From the NCBI GenBank assembly GCA_947631725.1, contig CANRML010000019.1, positions 1-14,318 on the forward strand: a DNA stretch of 14,318 bases, read 5' to 3'. This DNA is from an uncultured Clostridia bacterium. Its GTDB lineage: Bacteria; Bacillota; Clostridia; TANB77; CAG-508. The translations under genes and the position numbers were made by a program. Positions 1-5,321 of this stretch are shown here, piece after piece. The notes below the pieces were generated by a model. That model did not search any database. It saw nothing but the letters and a program-made list of their open reading frames with translations, and was not told the DNA's origin. Numbering within the stretch: the first letter of the stretch is position 1; each line of letters starts with the position of its first letter.

Positions 1-173
1 CCCTCATCTTCATAAATTAAAATATCATTTTCTAAATCTACATTATCAAAAGTTAATTCAATCTTTCTTTTACATGTTTCTATTTGATTATGGGTACTTT
101 CGCCTTTACCTGTAAATTTTGATTTACGAGAATATATTGCTATTTTTCTATTGTCTTGTTTTGTACTTTTCAT
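1..173 (-). CDS. Serine recombinase, N-terminal fragment (cut by window edge)
   Basis: Reverse-strand reading from ATG 173 gives about 57 residues before the window ends. It begins MKSTKQDNRKIAIYSRKS and continues to IYEDEG. KIAIYSRKS (residues 10-18) matches the Y-x-R-x-S motif of the resolvase catalytic domain, with Ser18 as the expected nucleophile. The following KFTGKGES...NQIETC and YEDEG are typical of the large serine recombinases of Firmicutes elements. A Shine-Dalgarno GGAAAGG lies just upstream (about 184-190). It has its own promoter and is separated from the cargo cassette by a terminator. By position it is the likely integrase/excisionase of the element and, if the element is skin-like, the enzyme that would rebuild sigK in the mother cell. 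The length and DNA-binding domains cannot be seen here. Confidence 0.9.
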   Translation of the reverse strand, partial: MKSTKQDNRKIAIYSRKSKFTGKGESTHNQIETCKRKIELTFDNVDLENDILIYEDE

Positions 174-196
174 ATTTTGTTTTCCTTTCCTAAAAT

Positions 197-220
197 GTGA
201 TACTATAAATATAATATCAC
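197..220. promoter_or_regulatory. 24-bp imperfect palindrome over the recombinase start site (candidate operator)
   Basis: GTGATA (197-202) and TATCAC (215-220) are perfect inverted arms, and the interior is also nearly symmetric (TATA on both sides of the centre). The palindrome covers the -10 and the expected transcription start of the recombinase promoter, which suits a repressor site. Binding of a regulator is inferred. Confidence 0.5.
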
Positions 221-240
221 AAAGTAATTTAAAAATGCAA
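211..240 (-). promoter_or_regulatory. Sigma-A-type promoter of the recombinase
   Basis: On the minus strand TTGCAT (240-235) and TATTAT (216-211) are 18 bp apart, about 40 bp before the start codon and upstream of a GGAAAGG ribosome site. It lies after the terminator of the neighbouring cassette, so the recombinase is an independent unit. Confidence 0.55.
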
Positions 241-248
241 TAGATATG

Positions 249-273
249 AAAAAAAGACCATTTATTTGGTCTT
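249..273 (-). terminator. Rho-independent terminator of the hydrolase/SDR/peptidase cassette
   Basis: On the minus strand AAGACCA and TGGTCTT form a perfect 7-bp stem around a 6-base loop, followed by a run of T (complement of 249-255). It is a few bases past the stop of the last cassette gene and isolates that unit from the recombinase gene. Confidence 0.8.
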
Positions 274-279
274 AAATTC

Positions 280-777
280 TTATATAATGCTATTTTTTCC
301 AATTAATCTAGCAAGATTACTTATAATAATATTATGCAATTCAACTCCTTTATGGCTCATACAATAATCTTTTAATACAAACACATTGTAATTATTTTCA
401 AATAAATCAATTGCAGTTTTTTGAACACAAGCATCTGTATCAAATCCACATAAATATATTTCATCTATATTATTTTTAGAAATATATGTTTTTAATTCTT
501 CATTAAATGCAGAATAAATTTTTTTATCAATAACTTTATATTGTTTTGTATCAATAGCAATTTTTTGCTTTGCTTTAGTCATGCAACCTGTATAATTTAA
601 TTTTTTATACCATATACTATTTTTATCATTTATAAATCTTGTAAATACAACATCATCATATTTATTTGAACTTATTAATTTATCTATTTTGTCTAATATA
701 CTTTGTGTGTTTTCATTAATAAAATCATTTTGAGCATCTATAACTAATAAAAGTTTTTTAGGGTTTAGTTTATCCAT
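280..777 (-). CDS. Isochorismatase-like (nicotinamidase-type) cysteine hydrolase
   Basis: I place the start at ATG 777 (165 residues), which has GGAGG five bases upstream; the frame can be extended to a TTG at 792 but that start has no better site. The fold's catalytic triad is visible: Asp14 in LVIDAQNDF, Lys85 in KKIYSAF, Cys117 in GFDTDACVQ. The KxxYSAF and DTDACV forms are typical of the nicotinamidase/isochorismatase-like superfamily, which hydrolyses small amides or related compounds in the cytosol. At about 165 residues it is slightly shorter than most members. The start overlaps the end of the upstream SDR gene by 8 bases, so the two are probably translationally coupled. It is the last gene of a three-gene cargo unit. 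The substrate cannot be told from sequence; nicotinamide is only one possibility. Confidence 0.85.
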   Translation of the reverse strand: MDKLNPKKLLLVIDAQNDFINENTQSILDKIDKLISSNKYDDVVFTRFINDKNSIWYKKLNYTGCMTKAKQKIAIDTKQYKVIDKKIYSAFNEELKTYISKNNIDEIYLCGFDTDACVQKTAIDLFENNYNVFVLKDYCMSHKGVELHNIIISNLARLIGKNSII

Positions 778-1507
778 TGTATCCTCCATCAATATTTACT
801 ATTTCACCATTTATATAACTAGCATCTTCACTAGCCAAAAAGTAAATTGTATTTGCAATTTCTTCAGGTTTAGCAAACCTTTCTAAATAAATTTTTTCTG
901 TTTCTTCTTTTACATAGTCAATAGGTAAATCTTTATTCATATCAGTATCAGCCCAACCAATAGCAATTGCATTAACTCTAATATTAGGTTTAAATTGATA
1001 TGCTAAATCTCTTGTTAAACTTTGTAATCCTATTTTAGAAATATTATAGTCTAAACATTCAGGCGATATTGTTTTTGTTCCATTTGTAGATGATACATTA
1101 ATAATTGAACTTCCTTTTGGCATAATCTTGTATGTTTCTTTAACTACTCTAAAAGCACCTATAATATTTACTTTTAGAGTTCTTTCAAATTCACTTATTT
1201 TAATATCTTCAAAAGCTCTGTCGTAAACAATACCTGCATTATTAACTAGTACATCTATTTTATTAAAATTTTGTTTAATAGCAGAAATCATATTTTTGAC
1301 TTCTTCTTCATTAGAAACATCAGCTTTAATAACTAATGCTTTAATATTATATTTTTCTTCAACTAGTTTTTTTAATTCCATAGCTTCTTTTTCGTGAGTA
1401 AGATAATTTATTACAACATTATAGCCCATACTAGCAAACTTTATTATTGTAGCTTTTCCAATGCCATTTGAACTACCTGTTACTAAAACAACTTTATTTT
1501 CTTTCAT
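770..1507 (-). CDS. Short-chain dehydrogenase/reductase (FabG-like SDR)
   Basis: This is a 245-residue classical SDR, the usual length. The NAD(P)-binding TGSSNGIG is at 10-17, the structural NNAG at 89-92, the tetrad Asn at 114, the catalytic Ser in INVSST (about 140), and Tyr154/Lys158 in YNISK. The C-terminus (ASYINGEIVNIDGGY) is the normal FabG-like ending. A GGAGG site precedes ATG 1507. It follows the S51 peptidase by 18 bases and overlaps the hydrolase, so the three form one minus-strand operon. FabG itself would normally sit with fatty-acid synthesis genes; here the neighbours are a peptidase and a hydrolase on a mobile element, so an accessory oxidoreductase of unknown substrate is more likely. 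Confidence 0.9.
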   Translation of the reverse strand: MKENKVVLVTGSSNGIGKATIIKFASMGYNVVINYLTHEKEAMELKKLVEEKYNIKALVIKADVSNEEEVKNMISAIKQNFNKIDVLVNNAGIVYDRAFEDIKISEFERTLKVNIIGAFRVVKETYKIMPKGSSIINVSSTNGTKTISPECLDYNISKIGLQSLTRDLAYQFKPNIRVNAIAIGWADTDMNKDLPIDYVKEETEKIYLERFAKPEEIANTIYFLASEDASYINGEIVNIDGGYNG

Positions 1508-1525
1508 CTTTTATACCTCCAATCT

Positions 1526-2140
1526 TTAATACTTTATAGTTATGTATTCACCATCATTTAACTTTGTAATCTCTATACCTGTTTCATTTTCATACTTTTC
1601 TACTTTTTCTTTTACATCATCTTTTGCTTTATTCCAATGTGGGAAAATTTTATAATCAGTTAAATTTAGACCTGCATAAGTATCAAGTTCAATATCATAT
1701 TTAGGTTTAGTACCCTTTTTTGTAATATAAACCCATTCTAAATCATCACATAATATAAGTGAACCAGCACTTTCGCCAATATAAATACCACTTTTTAAAA
1801 ACTCAATTAGTGTTTCTCTAAATTTAGGATTTCTATTTATTTCAATTAAGTAATAAGGGTCGCCACCTAAACCATATATCACATCATAATTTAACATTGA
1901 TGCAATATTATCATTTGTTATATCAACTATATCAACTTGACTAGCACCAACTTTTAAAAAGTTATCTTTTACATTATCTCTAGCAATGTAATTGCCTGTT
2001 CCTTTTGGAGCTGCATTAGATAATATCATAATTTTTTTGTCATTACCTATTTGTTTAAATAATTCTTTCATTTCTTCAGAAACAAAATTATTTACATCAT
2101 TAAAGCCACTAGAAGTTAATACAATATTAAAATCTTTCAT
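1526..2140 (-). CDS. Peptidase family S51 (PepE-like, dipeptidase E type)
   Basis: The 204-residue cytosolic protein shows the S51 hallmarks: GLGGDPYYL (90-98) in the glutaminase-like fold and the nucleophile elbow GESAGS with Ser124. The His of FPHWN (168) sits where the family's catalytic His is expected. Known members include Asp-specific dipeptidase E, cyanophycinase and many uncharacterised homologues in Gram-positive bacteria, so the exact substrate is open. ATG 2140 is preceded by AAAAGGAGG. It is the first gene of the cassette that continues with the SDR and the cysteine hydrolase, read from the promoter at 2168-2195. Presence on the element marks it as cargo; it has no evident role in transfer. 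Confidence 0.85.
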   Translation of the reverse strand: MKDFNIVLTSSGFNDVNNFVSEEMKELFKQIGNDKKIMILSNAAPKGTGNYIARDNVKDNFLKVGASQVDIVDITNDNIASMLNYDVIYGLGGDPYYLIEINRNPKFRETLIEFLKSGIYIGESAGSLILCDDLEWVYITKKGTKPKYDIELDTYAGLNLTDYKIFPHWNKAKDDVKEKVEKYENETGIEITKLNDGEYITIKY

Positions 2141-2167
2141 TTTTTAATCCTCCTTTTAATTAACTAT

Positions 2168-2195
2168 TTTATAATAATTTTAGATCATAATGTAA
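2168..2195 (-). promoter_or_regulatory. Possible promoter of the three-gene cargo operon
   Basis: On the minus strand TTACAT (2195-2190) and TATAAA (2173-2168) are 16 bp apart, upstream of the peptidase ribosome site. The match is moderate, and part of it lies inside the 14-bp inverted repeat. Confidence 0.4.
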
Positions 2196-2213
2196 TTATT
2201 CTAAAATTATTAT
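2171..2213. repeat. 14-bp perfect inverted repeat between two minus-strand genes
   Basis: Bases 2171-2184 and 2200-2213 are perfect reverse complements around a 15-base loop. The right arm includes the stop codon of the gene that ends at 2210, and the left arm covers the -10 of the next operon. The stem is almost all A-T and no T-run follows, so it would be a poor terminator; it may be a weak terminator or an operator. Confidence 0.5.
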
Positions 2214-3322
2214 TTAGGATACATTATTTTAATAATTTCTGCACCTGTCATTGCATTATATTTATAATAATTATCTTTGATATACTTTTTACTTAAAACA
2301 TTATCTAATTTTTCTAAATTTTTAATAGTAGGTTTATTTTGCACTTGTTTAAAAAATTTTTCGTATTTTTGTTTGAATTCTTTTCTTACTTTAGGTTTAT
2401 CACAAAAAATCTCTAAATATGTTAATACGTTATTTTCACGTTTCTTTAATTTCTTTAAAGCTAAACGTTTAGCAGTAGCACAATCTTTATTTTCATAACC
2501 TTTTAATTTACTCTTTCTATTGCAGTATTTTGCATTTCTTTTTTTAGTCGCAAAATAATTTTCACAATGTGGACATTTTAAAAATCTATAATTATTAGAC
2601 ATCAAATAATGCAAGATGCAATATAATATTCCACCTACAGAATAACAAGTATATGTATATACAAAATCATTATCAAATTTTGTTTGTTTTTCTATACTAG
2701 CATCAAGTTGTTCTACCATATTATCATAATCTATTTTTATACTTTCTTTAGAGCTAGTATCAAATTTATTATAAAGATTGTCTAGTTCTTTTTTCTTTTC
2801 CTCTGATATTTCTTCATCAGAGTTTTTATATTCTTCAATAATATCTAATGTTTCATCTTTTAAAACATCATATATATTTTTAATTCTTTCTGCTTGTTCA
2901 TCTGTTAATCCTTTAGTAAATTCTCCATTTAGTTTTTTAAATTGAAAAATTTCAGTATCTTTGTTAGATATTTCACAATTAGCTTTAATTTTGTAAGCAT
3001 CTTTTATTTTATCTAAATCTTTAATTTCAATTTTCTTTTTGTTTTGAATTACCTCAATTAAATCTTCTCTAAATTTCCAATATTGAAAGTCATCATATAC
3101 ATATAAATCTATACCGAAAGATTTTTCATACTCATAATACTCAATACTAACTTTATCATCTTCAATTTTTAATACTTTATTTGAGTTTATTAAATCACAT
3201 AGTGTAAGTTCAGGATTAAAAGTAGTTGATTTTAACTCATCATCGTGTCCTAATACTTGTAATTTACCATTAACATTACCATCTTTACTATCAATAGTAA
3301 TAACGTATGTGTATTTATTCAT
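2210..3322 (-). CDS. Protein of unknown function with C-terminal zinc-finger-like cysteine cluster
   Basis: This 370-residue protein is not one I can name with certainty. The N-terminal half is charged, with helical stretches rich in Lys and Glu (about 80-215). Around 220-240 is a hydrophobic patch, then a cysteine cluster: C250-PH-C253, Y266-C267 and C281, followed by a very basic region (ATAKRLALKKLKKR). The pattern CxxC-x13-C-x13-C resembles the treble-clef-like C-terminus of clostridial DUF6076-type proteins and of CGNR-type zinc fingers; I suggest DUF6076 only tentatively. The basic region next to the cluster suggests nucleic-acid binding. AGGAGGTG precedes ATG 3322. It has its own promoter (3456-3484) and an approximately 125-base leader, and is read divergently from the rep operon, so it could be an accessory regulator or host-interaction gene. 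Confidence 0.8.
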   Translation of the reverse strand: MNKYTYVITIDSKDGNVNGKLQVLGHDDELKSTTFNPELTLCDLINSNKVLKIEDDKVSIEYYEYEKSFGIDLYVYDDFQYWKFREDLIEVIQNKKKIEIKDLDKIKDAYKIKANCEISNKDTEIFQFKKLNGEFTKGLTDEQAERIKNIYDVLKDETLDIIEEYKNSDEEISEEKKKELDNLYNKFDTSSKESIKIDYDNMVEQLDASIEKQTKFDNDFVYTYTCYSVGGILYCILHYLMSNNYRFLKCPHCENYFATKKRNAKYCNRKSKLKGYENKDCATAKRLALKKLKKRENNVLTYLEIFCDKPKVRKEFKQKYEKFFKQVQNKPTIKNLEKLDNVLSKKYIKDNYYKYNAMTGAEIIKIMYPK

Positions 3323-3337
3323 AGCACCTCCTATAAA

Positions 3338-3423
3338 GTGGTCACTTTTAAATGTTTTTTTATTAGAAATATGTCCAAGAAGTAATTAAGCTTAAAATTA
3401 TAAAATGTATTCATAATCAATTT
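3338..3423. repeat. Imperfect direct repeat, copy A
   Basis: Copy A aligns without any gap to 3503-3588 at a constant offset of 165 bases. I count 61 identical positions out of 86. Shared blocks are GTGGTCA, TTTTAAAT, TGTCCAAGAA, AAAATTATAAAATGTA and TAAT. Copy A forms most of the leader of the minus-strand gene at 2210-3322, and its left end includes an AAAGTG/CACTTT inverted repeat next to that gene's ribosome site. Confidence 0.65.
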
Positions 3424-3455
3424 GCTACTGATACATGCACTTAAATTCTACAGAA

Positions 3456-3484
3456 ATTATAACATTTTAGATATTACAAGTCAA
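3456..3484 (-). promoter_or_regulatory. Promoter of the 370-residue zinc-finger-like protein gene
   Basis: On the minus strand TTGACT (3484-3479) and TATAAT (3461-3456) are exactly 17 bp apart, one of the best promoters in the window. Transcription would begin near 3449, giving a long leader of about 125 bases that carries repeat copy A. Confidence 0.7.
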
Positions 3485-3502
3485 TTAATGGATAAAAAAA
3501 TG

Positions 3503-3588
3503 GTGGTCAGTTTTAAATTTTTTTCATGTCAAAAATTGTCCAAGAACATAAATAGACAAAAATTATAAAATGTACTTGTAATTGATTT
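3503..3588. repeat. Imperfect direct repeat, copy B
   Basis: Copy B is the partner of the block at 3338-3423, in the same orientation, about 71 percent identical with no gaps. It lies upstream of the rep operon and overlaps its candidate promoter, so the same sequence blocks stand before both divergent units. Confidence 0.65.
3553..3582 (+). promoter_or_regulatory. Possible promoter of the rep operon
   Basis: TAGACA (3553-3558) and TGTAAT (3577-3582) each match consensus at five of six bases, with an 18-bp spacer. It lies about 70 bases before the first gene of the plus-strand operon and inside repeat copy B. Confidence 0.4.
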
Positions 3589-3649
3589 TTCTGTTGCGAT
3601 TGCTCCAGCATTATTGATTACTATCATAAAAGAGAGGAGGAAAAGGATT

Positions 3650-3829
3650 ATGAATATCCCAGCTAAACTAGAAGAACGTGTAAGCAAAAATGGAAATCCA
3701 TATTTCTGCATAGTAATAAAAATTACTGATGAAGTAGAAAAATTGGTTTTCCTAGATAAAGCTGAAATTGAATTAATTCGCTTGACTTATGGCAATAGCC
3801 AAAAAATCAAGATAAATTCAAACAATTAA
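3650..3829 (+). CDS. Small protein upstream of the origin and rep, unknown function
   Basis: I start this 59-residue protein at ATG 3650, which has GAGGAGG and AAAGG upstream; the frame is open further upstream to 3614 but without a comparable ribosome site. The protein (MNIPAKLEERVSKNGNPYFC...) looks like a compact beta-rich fold of alternating charged and hydrophobic residues: KNGNPYFCIVIKIT, then KLVFLDKAEIELIRLTYG. I do not recognise a family. It is the first gene of the plus-strand unit and lies immediately before the origin-like hairpins and rep. In ICEs such as ICEBs1 a small accessory replication protein is encoded beside the relaxase and coupling protein, so a helper role in replication, copy control or excision direction is conceivable but inferred from position only. 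Confidence 0.65.
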   Translation: MNIPAKLEERVSKNGNPYFCIVIKITDEVEKLVFLDKAEIELIRLTYGNSQKIKINSNN

Positions 3830-3840
3830 AAAAATGGTAG

Positions 3841-3878
3841 TTAGGAGGGCTGTGTCGCAAGACACAAGCCCGACCTAA
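3841..3878. other. Large stable hairpin with GCAA tetraloop beside the origin
   Basis: TTAGG/CCTAA, GGGCT/AGCCC and GTGTC/GACAC stack into a 15-bp stem with an A opposite GA, one bulged A (3866) and a GCAA loop at 3857-3860. It is the most GC-rich stretch of the non-coding DNA here. No T-run follows, so it is not a normal terminator. Beside a nick site it could be a Rep/relaxase recognition hairpin (oriT-like), a single-strand origin, or an RNA control element for rep. Confidence 0.75.
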
Positions 3879-3880
3879 AA

Positions 3881-3906
3881 GCCATAGCTTTAGTATTACC
3901 TATGGC
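3881..3906 (+). other. CRESS-type replication origin stem-loop with nonanucleotide TAGTATTAC
   Basis: GCCATAG (3881-3887) and CTATGGC (3900-3906) are a perfect 7-bp stem. The 12-base loop ends in TAGTATTAC (3891-3899), directly against the 3' arm. Known: circovirus, nanovirus and geminivirus origins are stem-loops displaying (T/A)A(G/A)TATTAC, nicked by Rep between the seventh and eighth base, with the nonamer abutting the 3' arm in geminiviruses. By analogy the nick here would fall between T3897 and A3898. The site is 28 bp upstream of a gene for a CRESS-like Rep. Stem, loop position, nonamer and rep proximity together make chance unlikely. Activity is inferred. Confidence 0.85.
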
Positions 3907-3907
3907 G

Positions 3908-3921
3908 ATGTAGAATGTAGA
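3908..3921 (+). repeat. Tandem heptamer ATGTAGA x2, candidate Rep-binding iterons
   Basis: Two perfect head-to-tail copies of ATGTAGA begin one base after the origin stem and run into the rep ribosome site. Porcine circovirus has short Rep-binding repeats at the same position relative to its stem-loop. The repeat is short, so chance cannot be excluded. Confidence 0.45.
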
Positions 3922-3934
3922 AGGAGGTTTAAAA

Positions 3935-4999
3935 ATGGTTGCAAATAGTCAATCTAGGAAATGGAATATAGAATTAAATTCAGTAGATAAATTTGGGTTA
4001 ACTGATGAAGTTATACTTGAAAAAGTAAAGCAATTAGCATCTGTTCAGTATTTTTGTTTATCAAATTTAGAAAAAACTAAAGCAAATAATATTCTGCATA
4101 AGCATTTATACCTATACAGCCCTAGCCCTATATATTTCAATAGACTTAAGACCTTATTTCCTACAGCACACATTGAAAAAGCCTATGGTAGTTCGCTAGA
4201 GAACAGGGCATATTGTCAAAAATCAGGAAAATGGTCTGATGAAAAAAATAAAGATAAATTAGAAAGTGTACAAGATAATAGTTTTTATGAGGAGGGCAAA
4301 ATTCCTGAAACTGAACAGCAAGAAAATAATCCACTTGAAAGACAAATATTAGAAGATTTAAAAAATGGATTATCTGTTCAAGATGTTATAGAAAAAAATC
4401 CAAAATTATGGCATAAGAAAAAACAACTAGATGATATAGCTTATATGTATTTATTAGATAAATATTCAAGTGAATGTAGAGATGACCTCGTAGTAACATT
4501 TATCACAGCTCCATCAAATACAGGAAAAACTACTTTTGTTTACAATTTAATGAAAGATGCTAAAAAAGTTTTTAGAATGCACAATTACAGAGTGAAACAT
4601 GCACTTTTTGATGGTTATGATAGCTTAAATCATTCTTGCATCCTGATAGATGAGTTTCTTGGAAGTAGTCAAATTGAGCTAACTGATTTAAACATATATT
4701 TAGATAAATTTCCAATTACTCAAGCTCCTGCGCGTTTCCAAAATAAGCTTATTACAGCAAAATATATATTCATTTGCAGTAATTTAGATTTCTCAAAAAT
4801 TTATGAATATGAGCGAATTTATGAGCCATCTGTATATGCAGGGTTTGAAAGAAGAGTACATAATATTTGGAAGTTCCAACGTGATAAAGATAGCAATATA
4901 TTAAAAATAATTAAAATTAAACATACAAAAGATATAGATATCATGCAAGACATGGAAAATATAGAATTTATTGAAAGAGAGGATTTAAAAAATGAATAA
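3935..4999 (+). CDS. CRESS-virus-like Rep: HUH endonuclease plus superfamily 3 helicase
   Basis: This 354-residue protein has the motif order of CRESS-DNA virus Reps. HUH part: motif I RKWNIELN (8-15), motif II HKHLYLY with metal-binding His55 and His57, motif III ENRAYCQKSGKW with catalytic Tyr93 and Lys96. Helicase part: Walker A APSNTGKTT (192-200, first Gly replaced by Ala), Walker B ILIDEF (236-241), a B'-like stretch ending KLITAKYIF, and motif C ICSN with Asn283. Such proteins nick at the origin loop, stay attached through the tyrosine and unwind DNA for rolling-circle replication. Related Reps are known on bacterial plasmids and integrated elements (the pCRESS groups), and IMEs with viral-Rep-like relaxases are known in streptococci. 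AAGGAGG precedes ATG 3935. The last 8 bases overlap the next gene. It may act as replicase, as relaxase, or both. Confidence 0.92.
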   Translation: MVANSQSRKWNIELNSVDKFGLTDEVILEKVKQLASVQYFCLSNLEKTKANNILHKHLYLYSPSPIYFNRLKTLFPTAHIEKAYGSSLENRAYCQKSGKWSDEKNKDKLESVQDNSFYEEGKIPETEQQENNPLERQILEDLKNGLSVQDVIEKNPKLWHKKKQLDDIAYMYLLDKYSSECRDDLVVTFITAPSNTGKTTFVYNLMKDAKKVFRMHNYRVKHALFDGYDSLNHSCILIDEFLGSSQIELTDLNIYLDKFPITQAPARFQNKLITAKYIFICSNLDFSKIYEYERIYEPSVYAGFERRVHNIWKFQRDKDSNILKIIKIKHTKDIDIMQDMENIEFIEREDLKNE

Positions 5000-5321
5000 T
5001 AAAATAAATGACAAAGAAATAAAAGAGGTTTTAAAAATCGCTGATAATTATATGAAAGAAAATGATTATATGGGTGCATTAATTCAATACGAAAAAATAT
5101 TTAATTTTCATCAACCAAAATATTATCATAAAGCTTACTTTGGGTTATATCTTGCTTGGTGGAACTTATGCAGAATAGAGAGTAAATGGGAAGAAGATAT
5201 AAATGCACATTTTAAAAATGCAATATCAACTGCACCTGATGATACAAAACAAGAATATTATAAAATTTATAATGAAAATAATGAGATATTTCATAAGGAG
5301 GATTTAGAAGATGAACAATAA
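4992..5321 (+). CDS. Small TPR-like helical protein between rep and the FtsK-like gene
   Basis: This 109-residue all-helical protein contains a TPR-like pair: ADNYMKENDYMGALIQYEKIF (about 17-37) followed by KAYFGLYLAWWNLCRIE. It is acidic at the C-terminus and has no signal or membrane segment. The start overlaps the end of rep by 8 bases and the end overlaps the FtsK-like gene by 11 bases, so the three are very likely translated together. Position suggests an adaptor linking Rep to the membrane ATPase or to host replication proteins. That role is inferred from context; I cannot name a family. Confidence 0.75.
   Translation: MNNKINDKEIKEVLKIADNYMKENDYMGALIQYEKIFNFHQPKYYHKAYFGLYLAWWNLCRIESKWEEDINAHFKNAISTAPDDTKQEYYKIYNENNEIFHKEDLEDEQ

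Noticed and set aside
778..792. Upstream TTG start at 792 for the cysteine hydrolase
   Set aside because: ATG 777 has GGAGG at proper spacing and a typical 8-bp coupled overlap with the SDR stop; the TTG has no ribosome site.
2277..2498. Plus-strand reading frame of 73 codons
   Set aside because: It lies opposite the cysteine-cluster region of the 370-residue gene, has no ribosome site, and its Phe/Leu/Ser-rich product is typical of antisense frames in AT-rich genes.
3338..3588. The 86-bp direct repeats as attachment sites of a nested insertion
   Set aside because: Only control sequence lies between the copies, and the identity is in blocks over 86 bp rather than a short exact duplication.
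3841..3878. Hairpin as a rho-independent terminator of the small gene at 3650-3829
   Set aside because: The stem is strong, but what follows is AAAAGCC rather than a run of T, and rep has no other clear promoter between them.
4819..5079. Minus-strand reading frame opposite the rep end
   Set aside because: Antisense shadow of rep and the TPR-like gene, with no ribosome site and low-complexity product.
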